Virus record (IMG/VR): IMGVR_UViG_3300008516_000951
Span: 1 to 64,000 of that record
DNA length: 64,000 nucleotides
From: a virus
Strand: one strand, 5' to 3'
Every line of letters starts with the position of its first letter. Position 1 is the stretch's first letter. The translations under genes and the position numbers were made by a program. This document shows positions 40,982 to 51,148 of the stretch, piece by piece. The notes beneath the pieces are model-generated. The model was not told the DNA's origin. It did no database searches and worked only from the letters and a program-made list of their open reading frames with translations.

Positions 40982-43900
40982 ATACTATCCGCTCTTATCA
41001 TTCGCGTATCTGAAATAAAATCACCAATAGCAGAAATCTCTACATCAATAGGGTCTTTACCAGCCCTTTCTGCTGCGGTGATTAACACTTGATATTCTTC
41101 GGAATAATATCCGCCCAAGTCCTTAACTTCTGATAAAATTACAGTCCCATCCGTCTCCAATAATCTTATCAGCACCGAATCGACCGAATCATCTTTATCA
41201 TAAGCACCCCAGGGCGTTATACCCCAACCCCCGCGACCATAGCCGGATGTTTTACTGCAAAAATACCAGTCAACAGTTAAGATAGACGTTTTATACGTCT
41301 CCAAACCTTCCCATCCATTTATCCTCATCAATGAAACAGGTAATGGTGTTTTGTACTTGCCCGTCACCGTATGACTAACGGCTGAAACGTCCGCAATCTC
41401 CTGTATCTGTGTGGAATAATATGAAAGCACTTTGAAATATAATGTTTGGCCGATATCAGTTTCTTCATAAATATAGGAGAAATCAACGTCTAACGTTTCA
41501 ACAGATTCTCCAGGCACGTGGACAACAGGTTTAGTATTAAACATCCCCCTTATTAAACCCGTAATTTCCCAAATACCCTCAGTGGCCGTTTCAACACATT
41601 CATAATATCCAATTATTTCTTCATCAACTCTCAAGAATTTTCGACCGTTCAAAAAATCCTCATCGGTAATGTCGGTAGCCAAATCAGTGACAGTCCCTAT
41701 ATCAACGACCATCACATCGCTGCCGCGATATGCCTTGTTCGGATACTCCACAAGATTGTTCACAAGTGTTCCCACAGAGTTGGCATCCCCACCTGTTATG
41801 CCGTCAATGGATGCTTGACCTACCAATTCATAACTTTCATCATCATAGCTTCGATATACATACCATCCGTTCGTATATTCGTTACCAGGTGTAAGGCTCA
41901 GTAAAAGTAATTCGACATTAGGATGTTCCCGGAAAGCCACATTAGCCGCATCAGCCAGAGTCACATCCGATTCAGGCGTCCAAGAAGATTCCTGGGCAGT
42001 TATAGCGGCCAAAGAAGCATACAACTCTGACAAATCTTCAATGGCTTCCACCGCAAGCCCTCTGCCGTCTTTATCTTCACTAATGCTAAGAATGCGGACC
42101 TTCTCATCCGTTATTAAAAACCCGTCCGACAATGTTATCACATCACCCGGTTCCAAAAGCATATTTTTGTAGGTCAATGTGAATTTGTACATTGTATAGC
42201 GGTACATCGAATCCAACAACCAGATATACCGCAGCTTGTTAGCTAAAGATGCTCGCTTGACACCGGACAGTTGAATCGTTTTTTTGCGAACAGACGAAAC
42301 ACGTTGGTCCACCGCATCCATTGCCGTCGCAATTGAAGCATCGTAATCCTTACTTCGATTCACCCAGAGTATTTCAATTCGGTTGATTGTTTCATTGTAG
42401 AATCGCTTTTGTATTTGTACGGGTGGCTCCGGATTTTCACCCTCTTCAATAACCAAATCACCACGGCCGATAGCGGCAACACTCGCTTCGGACTTGAAAC
42501 AATCCAAGCAAATCTTCCCATTGCTCATATAGATAAAACCGCGAAAATGACTGAGAATATAATCCAGCCAATCCACTAACGGACGCTGCGAATCAATAAC
42601 AAGTGAAATCAAAAAGTCATTTTCATAACAGTAGTCCCACACGTCGTCGAAAGTGTCTTTATTAACCAAACTCGTATCTATCCCAGCACCGTGTTGTTCG
42701 CTAGTTATGAGGTCATAAATAATATCGGCAGGATTCACATCACCACCGTGTTCTCCGGCCTTATATAAATATAAAGAATCAGGTTCACCATAACACGTCC
42801 ACATTTCAGATGGAAAGGAGGCGTTGCGAGGTTCAAATGTATTTTCAAGATTCAAATCAACATCATATACCAAAACTCTCGGAACACTCGTCCCCGTTTC
42901 TCCAGTAACATATAGTCTGTTTCCCGGAGCAATCGCAATATGCCCTGCTGAATCTATCCCAATCATCGTCTTCTTATTTATTAAAGTTAAGGCATAATCA
43001 AATTTGTATATTGTTTGTTTACTTAATACATAGATATAATCATTCAATATAACACCAGAAAAAGCACTTATGCCGTCTGTATAAGCAGTAACCACATCTG
43101 TCGTGTCATTTAAATCACAAAGTGCTACGTGAATCTCTGGATGATGTGGATCACCTCCTATGCAAAGCATTTTGCCCTTTTTCAACACCCGAACACCACC
43201 TATTGTGGACTTCATATCCTCATCGATAAACAAATCATAAGGCGCAACAGCATTACGCCAAGTATCAACAATTGAACCATCATCGGGACTACGTCTTTCT
43301 AAATAGTCATCCCAATCAGGGACAAAACTTGCGCGTATTCGATAAACATAACCTCTTGAATCAGTTTCTAAGGCCCAACTACTTCCACCTATAACAAGTC
43401 TCCATATTAGAGTACCATCCGTCGAATCCCATTTCCATAAAACACTTGAATATACTATTCGCTTTTCTTCTGCATAAATATATTTACCATCTTTAGAAAA
43501 TCTCGCGGCTAAAATCACATCGTGTGCAGTCCAATCACTCGAACCCGTACTATCAAAATGTATATTTAAATTATTGTCATCCCTGTCAAAAACAACAATT
43601 GGCTCACGTGGGCTAACTACATCAGGATAACGACTAATCAAATACCGTCCCGTTGCTCGATGAACATCACAGGCAAAACATACACCACCTGCATCCATCA
43701 CATTTTCAATTTCATATTCGATAGTCAATCTATTTGCAGTATTTGGAGTACAAACCAAAGGCCCCAACGGGTCGCCTGATTGTGAAACTTCAAAAACAAA
43801 ATTCGGTATCTGTTGGGTACTTCCTAAGTCCCAATCGGTAAAGAATGCACAACACTCGTGTTTGTAGTCTGAAAAATCCTCTCCAGTCAAGGCCGAGATA

Positions 43901-44352
43901 CCTTGATTGTCAAAGCCGTCAAATCTGGTGAAAGATGAAACTACTATCTCCGTTTTTCCCTGCCAGGCCCTTATAATTTTAGCAGTACCGCTACAAAGCG
44001 AAATTAAAAAAGACCGTCGATAAGCGGTCTCTCTCATCGTAGAGCCACCACCACCACCTTTGCCTCCACCGGACTTGTGCTTGATAGTATAAGGTTGGAG
44101 AGGTCCCATCCAAATTACATTTCCTGCAATCCTCTCCGTACCATATACAATTGCAAGCGGTGTGCCTTTGTTAGTTCGCTGGACGGGATAACCCGCCATT
44201 GTAGGCATATCACCCTTTTTAGTCTTGGGTGGGAATAGCACCGCCCCCAGTATTGAACCAACCATAAATCCAAGCTGCGGCTGGCCTACAAACCCCCCTA
44301 TAATAGCACCACCTATCGCAAAAGCTAATTGTGTACCGCCTTCTTTTGCCAT
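40978..44352 (-). CDS. Tail tip protein (J-like) with inserted beta-propeller-like region, 1124 aa
   Basis: It opens with a Gly/Ala hydrophobic segment (FAIGGAIIGGFVGQPQLGF) and the GTPLAIVYGTERIAGNVIW block typical of phage tip/baseplate-hub proteins. GGGKGGGGGSTMRET and a hub domain follow. Between about 265 and 525 lie repeated strands (AARFSKDGKYIYAEEKRIVY, LETDSRGYVYRI, LYVTGETGTSVPRVLVYDVD) like a propeller insert. Fibronectin-like domains end the protein. It caps the tail and carries the fibre. Confidence 0.82.
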   Translation of the reverse strand: MAKEGGTQLAFAIGGAIIGGFVGQPQLGFMVGSILGAVLFPPKTKKGDMPTMAGYPVQRTNKGTPLAIVYGTERIAGNVIWMGPLQPYTIKHKSGGGKGGGGGSTMRETAYRRSFLISLCSGTAKIIRAWQGKTEIVVSSFTRFDGFDNQGISALTGEDFSDYKHECCAFFTDWDLGSTQQIPNFVFEVSQSGDPLGPLVCTPNTANRLTIEYEIENVMDAGGVCFACDVHRATGRYLISRYPDVVSPREPIVVFDRDDNNLNIHFDSTGSSDWTAHDVILAARFSKDGKYIYAEEKRIVYSSVLWKWDSTDGTLIWRLVIGGSSWALETDSRGYVYRIRASFVPDWDDYLERRSPDDGSIVDTWRNAVAPYDLFIDEDMKSTIGGVRVLKKGKMLCIGGDPHHPEIHVALCDLNDTTDVVTAYTDGISAFSGVILNDYIYVLSKQTIYKFDYALTLINKKTMIGIDSAGHIAIAPGNRLYVTGETGTSVPRVLVYDVDLNLENTFEPRNASFPSEMWTCYGEPDSLYLYKAGEHGGDVNPADIIYDLITSEQHGAGIDTSLVNKDTFDDVWDYCYENDFLISLVIDSQRPLVDWLDYILSHFRGFIYMSNGKICLDCFKSEASVAAIGRGDLVIEEGENPEPPVQIQKRFYNETINRIEILWVNRSKDYDASIATAMDAVDQRVSSVRKKTIQLSGVKRASLANKLRYIWLLDSMYRYTMYKFTLTYKNMLLEPGDVITLSDGFLITDEKVRILSISEDKDGRGLAVEAIEDLSELYASLAAITAQESSWTPESDVTLADAANVAFREHPNVELLLLSLTPGNEYTNGWYVYRSYDDESYELVGQASIDGITGGDANSVGTLVNNLVEYPNKAYRGSDVMVVDIGTVTDLATDITDEDFLNGRKFLRVDEEIIGYYECVETATEGIWEITGLIRGMFNTKPVVHVPGESVETLDVDFSYIYEETDIGQTLYFKVLSYYSTQIQEIADVSAVSHTVTGKYKTPLPVSLMRINGWEGLETYKTSILTVDWYFCSKTSGYGRGGWGITPWGAYDKDDSVDSVLIRLLETDGTVILSEVKDLGGYYSEEYQVLITAAERAGKDPIDVEISAIGDFISDTRMIRADSI

Positions 44353-44355
44353 AAT

Positions 44356-44811
44356 TCAAGAGGCTTTCAGCAGTCTATCTTTATCAAGCCGATATGAACA
44401 AACCCAACGCAAACTCAAAGGCGAATCTTTTAACAAAGTATAACAACACTTACCCCCATCCTTCCAACAATGGGCCATTATCACATCCTTAATAAAAACG
44501 CCCACGTGGGCCTTGCACTTACCAAATCGAAATAACAGAATATCCCCCGGTTCGATTAAACTGTTGGGGACCCTTTTGGCGAATTTCATCAACTCCTCTT
44601 CAATATGATTGTCGGCTTTGCTGTGAAGATTCCAATCATACTTATACTTGCGTAATTTGTACTTCTTCAAATATCCCAAGTTCCGCAAGGCCCCAATAAT
44701 CATCCCCGTACAATCACACCCAAACATTGACGTGCCCCGATGCTGATAATGAACCTTTGCATCTACAAATTTAGTGACCTCTTTAACCAGTTGTGCCCCT
44801 AACTCACTCAT
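44356..44811 (-). CDS. NlpC/P60 peptidoglycan endopeptidase, tail tip, 151 aa
   Basis: GCDCTGMIIGALRNLGYL gives the catalytic Cys34, CKAHVGVFI the His102, with His114 as third residue. The start region is the usual NlpC/P60 fold (cf. lambda K). The gene lies between the DUF2163 and J-like tip genes as in lambda L-K-I-J. It probably opens the cell wall during DNA entry. Confidence 0.88.
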   Translation of the reverse strand: MSELGAQLVKEVTKFVDAKVHYQHRGTSMFGCDCTGMIIGALRNLGYLKKYKLRKYKYDWNLHSKADNHIEEELMKFAKRVPNSLIEPGDILLFRFGKCKAHVGVFIKDVIMAHCWKDGGKCCYTLLKDSPLSLRWVCSYRLDKDRLLKAS

Positions 44812-45872
44812 TACATTATTGTCGATTCGATTTTTGGAATATACAAATACCCATTGAAATTAGACACGTTATTGAACTTGTTCAAACAACTCTCAGTCGC
44901 ACGCCCGTCGCATCCGGGATACACATCATAAGTATCACCATTCTCTATCTCATTGGGGAAAGCCGTTATCATTGCAACATCACCACCCGATTGACTCAAA
45001 ATCATTCTTCTAAAACCATCGTTATTACCGGAAGTCATTTCAACTTCACCCAAGGCATAAAAAGTGACGTCGGCTGCTGCCGTACCGTCGCAGTCCACCG
45101 AATCACCACCAACGTTTTGCAATTGTTCACCATCAGCAAACGGAAGACCATTCTGTTCAACAAACCACATATAACCGGAATCCGATTCAACATAAGATAT
45201 CCCCACTACTTTTCCCGTTCCGCCACCCACTTGTCCCGTGACAGTATCAGCTATCTCAATTGGATTGTCCTCATCACCCGCATCAAACGCCAACTTATAC
45301 GTAGTCCCCCTAATAGAATCCGTAAGTGTAAATTTGTCACCGCCGTCGGCAGTAGCCGAACCCGAATATGCGTAATCCGCTCTTGTTAAAGTGCATAATG
45401 TATCAAATAGATTATTATTGCAGCCTTCTTGATAGATAATCTTCGGGACTTGAATACCCAACCCATCCAAAGCCGAGTGACAGTGTAAAATTAAGTCCCT
45501 GCGATTAAATTCAATGTCCGCACGACCTTGAAAAATAGTCATTTCCATATCGGCGGCATACGTCTCATCCCAAAGCACTCGCTTGATAACTATATTTGCC
45601 CCATCCACCGAATTGTTTTGTAGAATACTATACAATAAACCAGAAATGTTCCCCAAAGTCACCGTAACATCGTCTGATTCCAAATTCATTTTGTACGAAA
45701 TTTGAGAACGGGTTACAGGAATAGCCGTATATTCATTACTCCAACTTATATCTGCCGAATGGGACGTGTAATAGTAAGTGACTCCATTAGCCAGCGTTAT
45801 CTCGTATAACTCAGCGACTTTAACCAAATCCTCAGCAATGGCCGCAGCAAAATTTGCATTTACACTAATCAA
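44811..45872 (-). CDS. DUF2163 tail tip/baseplate protein, 353 aa
   Basis: The start VAELYEITLANGVTYYYTSHS and the pattern of strands followed by the Cys-rich end (GCDGRATESCLNKFNNVSNF) match DUF2163, lambda L-like proteins that bind an iron-sulfur cluster at the tip. An insert between about 165 and 270 has immunoglobulin-like strands. It is positioned between the DUF2460 and NlpC genes, as in other siphoviruses. Confidence 0.85.
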   Translation of the reverse strand: MISVNANFAAAIAEDLVKVAELYEITLANGVTYYYTSHSADISWSNEYTAIPVTRSQISYKMNLESDDVTVTLGNISGLLYSILQNNSVDGANIVIKRVLWDETYAADMEMTIFQGRADIEFNRRDLILHCHSALDGLGIQVPKIIYQEGCNNNLFDTLCTLTRADYAYSGSATADGGDKFTLTDSIRGTTYKLAFDAGDEDNPIEIADTVTGQVGGGTGKVVGISYVESDSGYMWFVEQNGLPFADGEQLQNVGGDSVDCDGTAAADVTFYALGEVEMTSGNNDGFRRMILSQSGGDVAMITAFPNEIENGDTYDVYPGCDGRATESCLNKFNNVSNFNGYLYIPKIESTIM

Positions 45873-46540
45873 GAGGGAATTACCTCAATTAAACTCAAAG
45901 CAGGATTGCTCCAAAATTCACGTAGATTTTGAAAATCACGATAACGGTCACTATCAAATCTCACCCGAAAATAAAATTGATAGTCCACTGTCACCACTTC
46001 CCCTGCACCTAAAGCACCTACGGGAGCAGCCAGCCCAGAGTCAGCCCAATTTATAATTCCGGCACTGTCATCTAAAGTAAAATTCAAATCTTCTGTTTGT
46101 ACTACACCATCTATTTTTATCACTGGGGCATAAGTCGTACTCGGTACAATGTCTTTCTTGTTTTCACTCCAAGTTTCAGTTTCGCCTACATAATAATTCT
46201 TGAGAAGCTGGGTTGTCGTCTCTCCACCCACCGCCGTAATAGAACATTCAGTTGCCGAACAAGAATAATCGTGCCTATCCGTGTAAAGAAACGTATCGTA
46301 ACGACCTCTTGCCCGATGAAACATTTCAATTACTTTATCACGAGCATCCTCATCCATCACCCCCCAGTTCAAAGCCCAACGCCTTTGAGGTCGTGGATCG
46401 ATTTGATTACGTTGCTCGATTTTTGTGTCCATCCGTACTATGTCCGTCTGCCAATCGAAGAACTTAGTAAGGGGAAGTACTTCATCGAAGTTTCCCATCC
46501 CGGAAGCATCAAATACAACATCATTTAATACTACATCCAT
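45869..46540 (-). CDS. DUF2460 distal tail protein, 223 aa
   Basis: RNQIDPRPQRRWALNWGVMD is the family signature, and YYFRVRFDSD with FSN-like ending (REFWSNPALSLIEV) agrees. ATG 46540 has GGAG 6 bases upstream; the longer frame lacks an SD. It should sit below the tail tube and dock the tip proteins. Confidence 0.85.
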   Translation of the reverse strand: MDVVLNDVVFDASGMGNFDEVLPLTKFFDWQTDIVRMDTKIEQRNQIDPRPQRRWALNWGVMDEDARDKVIEMFHRARGRYDTFLYTDRHDYSCSATECSITAVGGETTTQLLKNYYVGETETWSENKKDIVPSTTYAPVIKIDGVVQTEDLNFTLDDSAGIINWADSGLAAPVGALGAGEVVTVDYQFYFRVRFDSDRYRDFQNLREFWSNPALSLIEVIPS

Positions 46541-46541
46541 T

Positions 46542-49391
46542 TTATTCTCCGCCCCTGGGGCCATATCGCCTCAAAGGATGATTTGTATTCATTGCTTGTT
46601 TTGTCACCGATGCAACTACGTCTCGATTCTCAGCTAACATCTGGCCAACACTTTTAGAGTCCCACGCCTTGACGTTCGTATGGTAATTATTAACTATTGT
46701 CGGGGACTCTCCTCTCTCACTATCTTTTTTCAATTGGGCCACATTACCACGAGACAATACCACCTCTCCAGTTTGAAGGATTCCAGGCCTTTCATCCGCT
46801 CCCAACCCATTATGATAACGTTTTGCATTGGCAAAAGCAGCCCCAGGAACCATACGATTCATTGCAGTCTGGCCAACCACCCCACCTTTATGATAAGCCG
46901 ATGTCAGCCAAGCAGGGGTTGTTCCACCACCTCCACCGGTAGTTGTAGTCGCCCCCGCTCCTGCACTACCCCCTCCACCCATACCACCAGCAAATAATCC
47001 ACCTATCATCATCCCTACTCCAGCACCACCACCAATCCCACCTCCAGATACTCCTCCAAGCAATCCACCTACAATGTTAGCCATTTGTGCTCGAATAATC
47101 ATTTGTAATATTTCCCGATGAATTGTTTGGGCAAGTGATTTGAAATCAGCTTTCCCCGTCATTACTAAATCCGTTATAGATGATGATATTTTATCAAGGG
47201 AACTTGCTGCAATCTCACCCAAATTTTGAAAAACATTAGATGCTTCATTTTCCCATTGTTTCAACTCGACAACAAACGCAGCCGGGCCTCGACGGCCCTT
47301 GATTAGCTTGTCTAATCTTTCCTCATATCTATTTATAGCTTCAATGGATTTCTTAGAACCAATTCCATATTCTTTTTCAGCCAGCTTTCTAAACTTGATT
47401 AACTTCTCAGCACGTTCCCTTTCATCATCTATTAAACCTAATAAACGATACTCCTCATCCAGAGCACCGAGCATATCCCGCATATTTTGTTCACCCTCAG
47501 TCAACTCTTTATTCATTTCTTCAAGCACTGGAGGTATCTGTTTCAGACCCGTTACTAATGGACCTACCAATCGAGGCGACTCATAGAAAAACGAAGTGAA
47601 GTCTTGCCTAAAATCATCAAAAATACTAATAAAAGGTCCGGCAGCTTTTTTAATGTCTTTCCAAAAATCATTAGCACGTTGTGCATCTCTTTCAGCAAGG
47701 TCGGCAAAACGCTTTCTAAATATATCGGCAAAAGCCCCGGTCCCGGAAGATAATTCTTGTTTTGCATCTTCCATTATTTGACCAAGCCGTTCCGGCAGTC
47801 CTTCAAATACATTATCTATATTCTTTCTTAATTTTTCATTTTGTATTGTTGTTTCAGCAACACCCCACTTAATCGGGTCAACCCACATTTGTTTAATAGC
47901 AGGAGTCATTGAAATCAAACCACGCTGTTCGGGCATAGGAATAGAAATACGTTTACCCGCTGTAAGACCTATTTCACCACCCAACCTTTTATAGGCATCC
48001 AATATCTCTTGCTTGCCTGCTTTATCAGGCATCAAACTCTCTTTCAAAGCAACCCAAATACCCTTACCAACTCTCAAAACCATATCAATAAGCACTTTTG
48101 CATAGGCTTTTATAAGAACAATTGACAAATTAAAAAACCCCGCCAAGGCAGCAGGTAAATCATCCTTAATTAACAAAACAAAATCTTTGAATACATCCAT
48201 CACAAATATAACCCTATCCGCTATTTTTTCAGCCCATTGCGTAACCAACCATTGATTCTCTTCAAACCATTTCGTCATCTTTAGTAATTCAGGGGCCAGT
48301 CTCTCTCCTATTGATATGGCCACAACTTTGATTTGATTCCAACACTTTTTCATTTGAGCACTAAAAGATTTCAAGTTCGCCTCTGCCAACCTTTTGGCGG
48401 TTTCACTCATTTTGGCTAATTTTTCCTCAAATTCCGCCACTGCATCCCCCATTCCTAATAGGGGAAAAATAGCCTGCTGAGAACGGGCTTGAAATCCCAA
48501 TAAATCCAAAGCCCTCGCTCTCACAGTAACACCCATCCCTTCCAATGCCTTAGTTAAGTCTTTCCCTATATCGGAAAAAGCCCTCATATTATCTTCGGCA
48601 TCTACTATTGAAACCCCAAGTTTTTTCCATTCAACCTCATTATCAACAAATGCCTTAACTGTTAATCTCACCATTCGAGAGAAAAATTCACCACCAACCG
48701 CTCCCTTTTTAGAACTTTTAGCATACGCCGCCAACGCAGCAGTACCCCCTTCAATACTTATACCATATTGTTTCATAAGAGGGCCGGAAATTTGAAGAGC
48801 TTCGGCAAATTGCTCCGTTGTAGCGTTGGCCAAAGTATTCGCCCCAACAAGAATATCAGTCACCTTAGTCAGATTTTTCAAATGTATTTCAGTATCCTGG
48901 GATTCCAAACCCAAAGCAGCTTGCGCATCAACAGCCAATGTAGTGGCCTTAGCTAAATCAAAACTCCCAGCAACGGCAAGTGTATTTACAACATCCAAAG
49001 CCTTAATAGATTGAGCCGCATTTAATCCCGCAGAACCTAAGTAAAAATAACCCTTAGCCAAATCAGTGGCTGAAATAACACTTTCTGTTGACATCTGGAG
49101 AGCGGTTTTTCTCATCTCCTCTCTCATCTCATCTGATACATCCGCAAAGATAGCAAGAGATTTAACCATAGCATCGTCAAAAGATGCGAACGCCTTGACT
49201 GATGCTGCCGCAATCCCAGCACCGGCAATGGCCAATCTCCTTCCATATTTCATTAAGACAGCATTATGCTTACTTATAAGATTTACAGTCCCTTTGAGAG
49301 TTCTTGACACTCTGCCCATCGTGGCCTGAAACTGAGAGGCGTCGGCCCTAAGATGCACCAATAAATTACCAATGTTCATACCAAATGCCAT
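46542..49391 (-). CDS. Tail tape measure protein, 949 aa
   Basis: The N-terminal IGNLLVHLRADASQFQATM and the region FDDAMVKSLAIFADVSD are typical of the TP901 tape measure family. A long helical region follows, then a Gly-rich stretch (GGVSGGGIGGGAG) and a C-terminal GGVVGQ/NVAQLKK block. Using the rule of about 1.5 angstrom per residue, the tail would be near 140 nm. The length implies a flexible siphovirus tail. Confidence 0.92.
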   Translation of the reverse strand: MAFGMNIGNLLVHLRADASQFQATMGRVSRTLKGTVNLISKHNAVLMKYGRRLAIAGAGIAAASVKAFASFDDAMVKSLAIFADVSDEMREEMRKTALQMSTESVISATDLAKGYFYLGSAGLNAAQSIKALDVVNTLAVAGSFDLAKATTLAVDAQAALGLESQDTEIHLKNLTKVTDILVGANTLANATTEQFAEALQISGPLMKQYGISIEGGTAALAAYAKSSKKGAVGGEFFSRMVRLTVKAFVDNEVEWKKLGVSIVDAEDNMRAFSDIGKDLTKALEGMGVTVRARALDLLGFQARSQQAIFPLLGMGDAVAEFEEKLAKMSETAKRLAEANLKSFSAQMKKCWNQIKVVAISIGERLAPELLKMTKWFEENQWLVTQWAEKIADRVIFVMDVFKDFVLLIKDDLPAALAGFFNLSIVLIKAYAKVLIDMVLRVGKGIWVALKESLMPDKAGKQEILDAYKRLGGEIGLTAGKRISIPMPEQRGLISMTPAIKQMWVDPIKWGVAETTIQNEKLRKNIDNVFEGLPERLGQIMEDAKQELSSGTGAFADIFRKRFADLAERDAQRANDFWKDIKKAAGPFISIFDDFRQDFTSFFYESPRLVGPLVTGLKQIPPVLEEMNKELTEGEQNMRDMLGALDEEYRLLGLIDDERERAEKLIKFRKLAEKEYGIGSKKSIEAINRYEERLDKLIKGRRGPAAFVVELKQWENEASNVFQNLGEIAASSLDKISSSITDLVMTGKADFKSLAQTIHREILQMIIRAQMANIVGGLLGGVSGGGIGGGAGVGMMIGGLFAGGMGGGGSAGAGATTTTGGGGGTTPAWLTSAYHKGGVVGQTAMNRMVPGAAFANAKRYHNGLGADERPGILQTGEVVLSRGNVAQLKKDSERGESPTIVNNYHTNVKAWDSKSVGQMLAENRDVVASVTKQAMNTNHPLRRYGPRGGE

Positions 49392-49392
49392 A

Positions 49393-49731
49393 TTATTTCT
49401 TCCTTTTCAAACCTAAAGCACCAAACCAAAAACTTTTAGACATTTTAATCCTTCCTTTCTTTTCTTCTTCGGACAAAGGCTTCATTTGATGCTCAGGTTT
49501 TGATTTGAATTTCAAAATGAAATCCTTCAATTTTACACGCCTTGGATACTTAACATAACTACGCCTAATCTCAGCAGCAATCGAAGCAAGATAGTAATAC
49601 TCCGTTCGTTCAAAAGTGTTCTCCAATAACAAATACTCTTGCCAAGCTACAAATTCAGACGATGTTGTCTTGGCCTTGCATTCCTGCAACGGAAGATGTA
49701 GATGAGACGCTAATCTATACCAAGCCAGCAC
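49393..49731 (-). CDS. Tail assembly chaperone, second frame (T-like), 112 aa
   Basis: Its frame is -1 relative to the preceding G-like gene. It has no good start of its own (GTG 49731, AGGG nearby). It most likely exists as a G-T fusion made at the A_AAA_AAC heptamer 49746-49752. The sequence (EFVAWQEYLLLENTFERTEYY) is helical and charged, like GT domains that bind the tape measure. Confidence 0.75.
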   Translation of the reverse strand: MLAWYRLASHLHLPLQECKAKTTSSEFVAWQEYLLLENTFERTEYYYLASIAAEIRRSYVKYPRRVKLKDFILKFKSKPEHQMKPLSEEEKKGRIKMSKSFWFGALGLKRKK

Positions 49732-49739
49732 CTCACCCT

Positions 49740-50099
49740 TTAATCGTTTTTTTCCGTACCAGAACCACCTGTCTCTAAAGAACTCAAAGTCTGGGCCGCT
49801 TCAAATAAACCACTCAAAACACTGGATGGAAAAGTCTGTAACACATCCTTCTTTATTAAAACACTTTGCTCATCGTATAAACAAAGCGATAAAAGCCCAG
49901 CTTGAAGCCCTTGGAAATTTTTTATATTTTGGACTCGACCGCTGGGCCCGAAATTACATCGCTTCGCCATATCTGTAAGGAAAGTGTCACGAGCTTGTCC
50001 GGACAACTCCTTCAAAATATATTGCTTTTTTGCACCGGTAGTATCAACAATCTCCACCGGCATTTCTTTCAACGACAAGTTGAATTCTAACTTATCCAT
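49740..50099 (-). CDS. Tail assembly chaperone (G-like), 119 aa
   Basis: Small acidic-basic alpha/beta protein (FNLSLKEMPVEIVDTTG, LSGQARDTFLTDMAKRC) directly upstream of the tape measure, where all siphoviruses encode chaperone G. It ends TEKND after the slippery heptamer. SD GGAAAGGAC. It should coat the tape measure during tail assembly. Confidence 0.75.
   Translation of the reverse strand: MDKLEFNLSLKEMPVEIVDTTGAKKQYILKELSGQARDTFLTDMAKRCNFGPSGRVQNIKNFQGLQAGLLSLCLYDEQSVLIKKDVLQTFPSSVLSGLFEAAQTLSSLETGGSGTEKND
49746..49752 (-). promoter_or_regulatory. A_AAA_AAC slippery heptamer for G-T fusion
   Basis: In the G frame the codons are GAA AAA AAC, so the heptamer is in the -1 slip phase. A -1 shift bypasses the TAA and continues RLKGEVLAWYRLA into the T frame. 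Codon phases of the two genes differ by exactly -1. Confidence 0.75.
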
Positions 50100-50235
50100 A
50101 ATTTTGTCCTTTCCAATCTGTTAAATCACCATCATACATAGCATTTTTTCACACGAGGTTGCGTTTTAACGCGATTTTACAGCCCTACCCATAGTTTCCA
50201 CCCTAATTTGGGTTAAAACCGCTTAGAACGCATTT

Positions 50236-50670
50236 CTACGCTGCATACACTGGAGCAGTTTCAACCTGAGAACCATTCTGATTAGTTGGGACCATAGCAA
50301 GGTCCGCCGTAGGCTGCTCACCTTCAACAATAGCACCGGGTGTAAACGAATCAATAAATCCCCACCACGTTAAAGTCGAATCATCGGGGAAAGTAATTAT
50401 AATAGATTGATTCGTTCCCAACATTGCGATAATCTCATCATAAACTTCCGGGTTGTAGGCCACAACACACGAACATTCAGTCAGAGTCATTAGATGTTTG
50501 GGTGAAATCGTTCTCCAAGCTGTATTCCGCATTGTGGTGACATCATTACCACCACCCATCGAAGCACCTGGAGGTGTAACCTCTTTTTCCCATAACAACA
50601 AAGTCACTCCGCTCGTACCGGCGGAGAACGTTATTGTAGTAGAAAAGCCATCGTCTATTCGTTCGGACAT
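50236..50670 (-). CDS. Major tail tube protein, 144 aa
   Basis: TTITFSAGTSGVTLLLWEKEVTPPG with GGNDVTTMRNTAWRT, then MVPTNQNG near the end, follow the pattern of small siphovirus tail tube proteins. It stands between the tail terminators and the chaperones. SD GAAAGGGA. Confidence 0.75.
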   Translation of the reverse strand: MSERIDDGFSTTITFSAGTSGVTLLLWEKEVTPPGASMGGGNDVTTMRNTAWRTISPKHLMTLTECSCVVAYNPEVYDEIIAMLGTNQSIIITFPDDSTLTWWGFIDSFTPGAIVEGEQPTADLAMVPTNQNGSQVETAPVYAA

Positions 50671-50689
50671 CGTAAATCCCTTTCAAAAA

Positions 50690-51148
50690 CTAAACTGTCA
50701 CATTCTTTATTGTTGCTGAAAAACCTACCTCAAATAAAAACCGTCTCTTGGTCCCTTCTTCTAATCCCAAGGTATTAACAGGACCATCACGTGAAACGTT
50801 TTTCAATTCATAACTTTGTGCATCCACTACGACAGATGAGTTGTCTATTCTGTCTAACTTAAATGCAATAGCTTCTATTTTCTTATAACCCTTTTCATAA
50901 TTAGAGGAACGCAATCTGAATATAATACCCTGATGTTTTATCACCTCACCACTACTCATCAAGCGTCCGTCTTTAGAACCACTCACACCTATAACAACCC
51001 CGGCATTAACCTTAACATTAGCACCGTCCGGTAAAGAGGCCACATATAAAGGCCAAGTGGCTCTTGCCGAAGGCACAGTCATCAATCCTTCACCTATAAT
51101 ATAAGTGGCCATAATAGAAGCTGGTGTATTTATCAGTTCTATACCCAT
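50690..51148 (-). CDS. Tail terminator-like protein, copy 2, 152 aa
   Basis: It is clearly related to the next gene upstream (51148): both share PLYVAS-PDG, KDGRLM, R-RS--Y--G, a KIE helix and TKRRFLF near the C-terminus. Size and position, between connector and tube genes, suggest tail terminator or head-tail completion. The pair arose by tandem duplication. GAAGLV-like specifics are not recognised. Confidence 0.6.
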   Translation of the reverse strand: MGIELINTPASIMATYIIGEGLMTVPSARATWPLYVASLPDGANVKVNAGVVIGVSGSKDGRLMSSGEVIKHQGIIFRLRSSNYEKGYKKIEAIAFKLDRIDNSSVVVDAQSYELKNVSRDGPVNTLGLEEGTKRRFLFEVGFSATIKNVTV

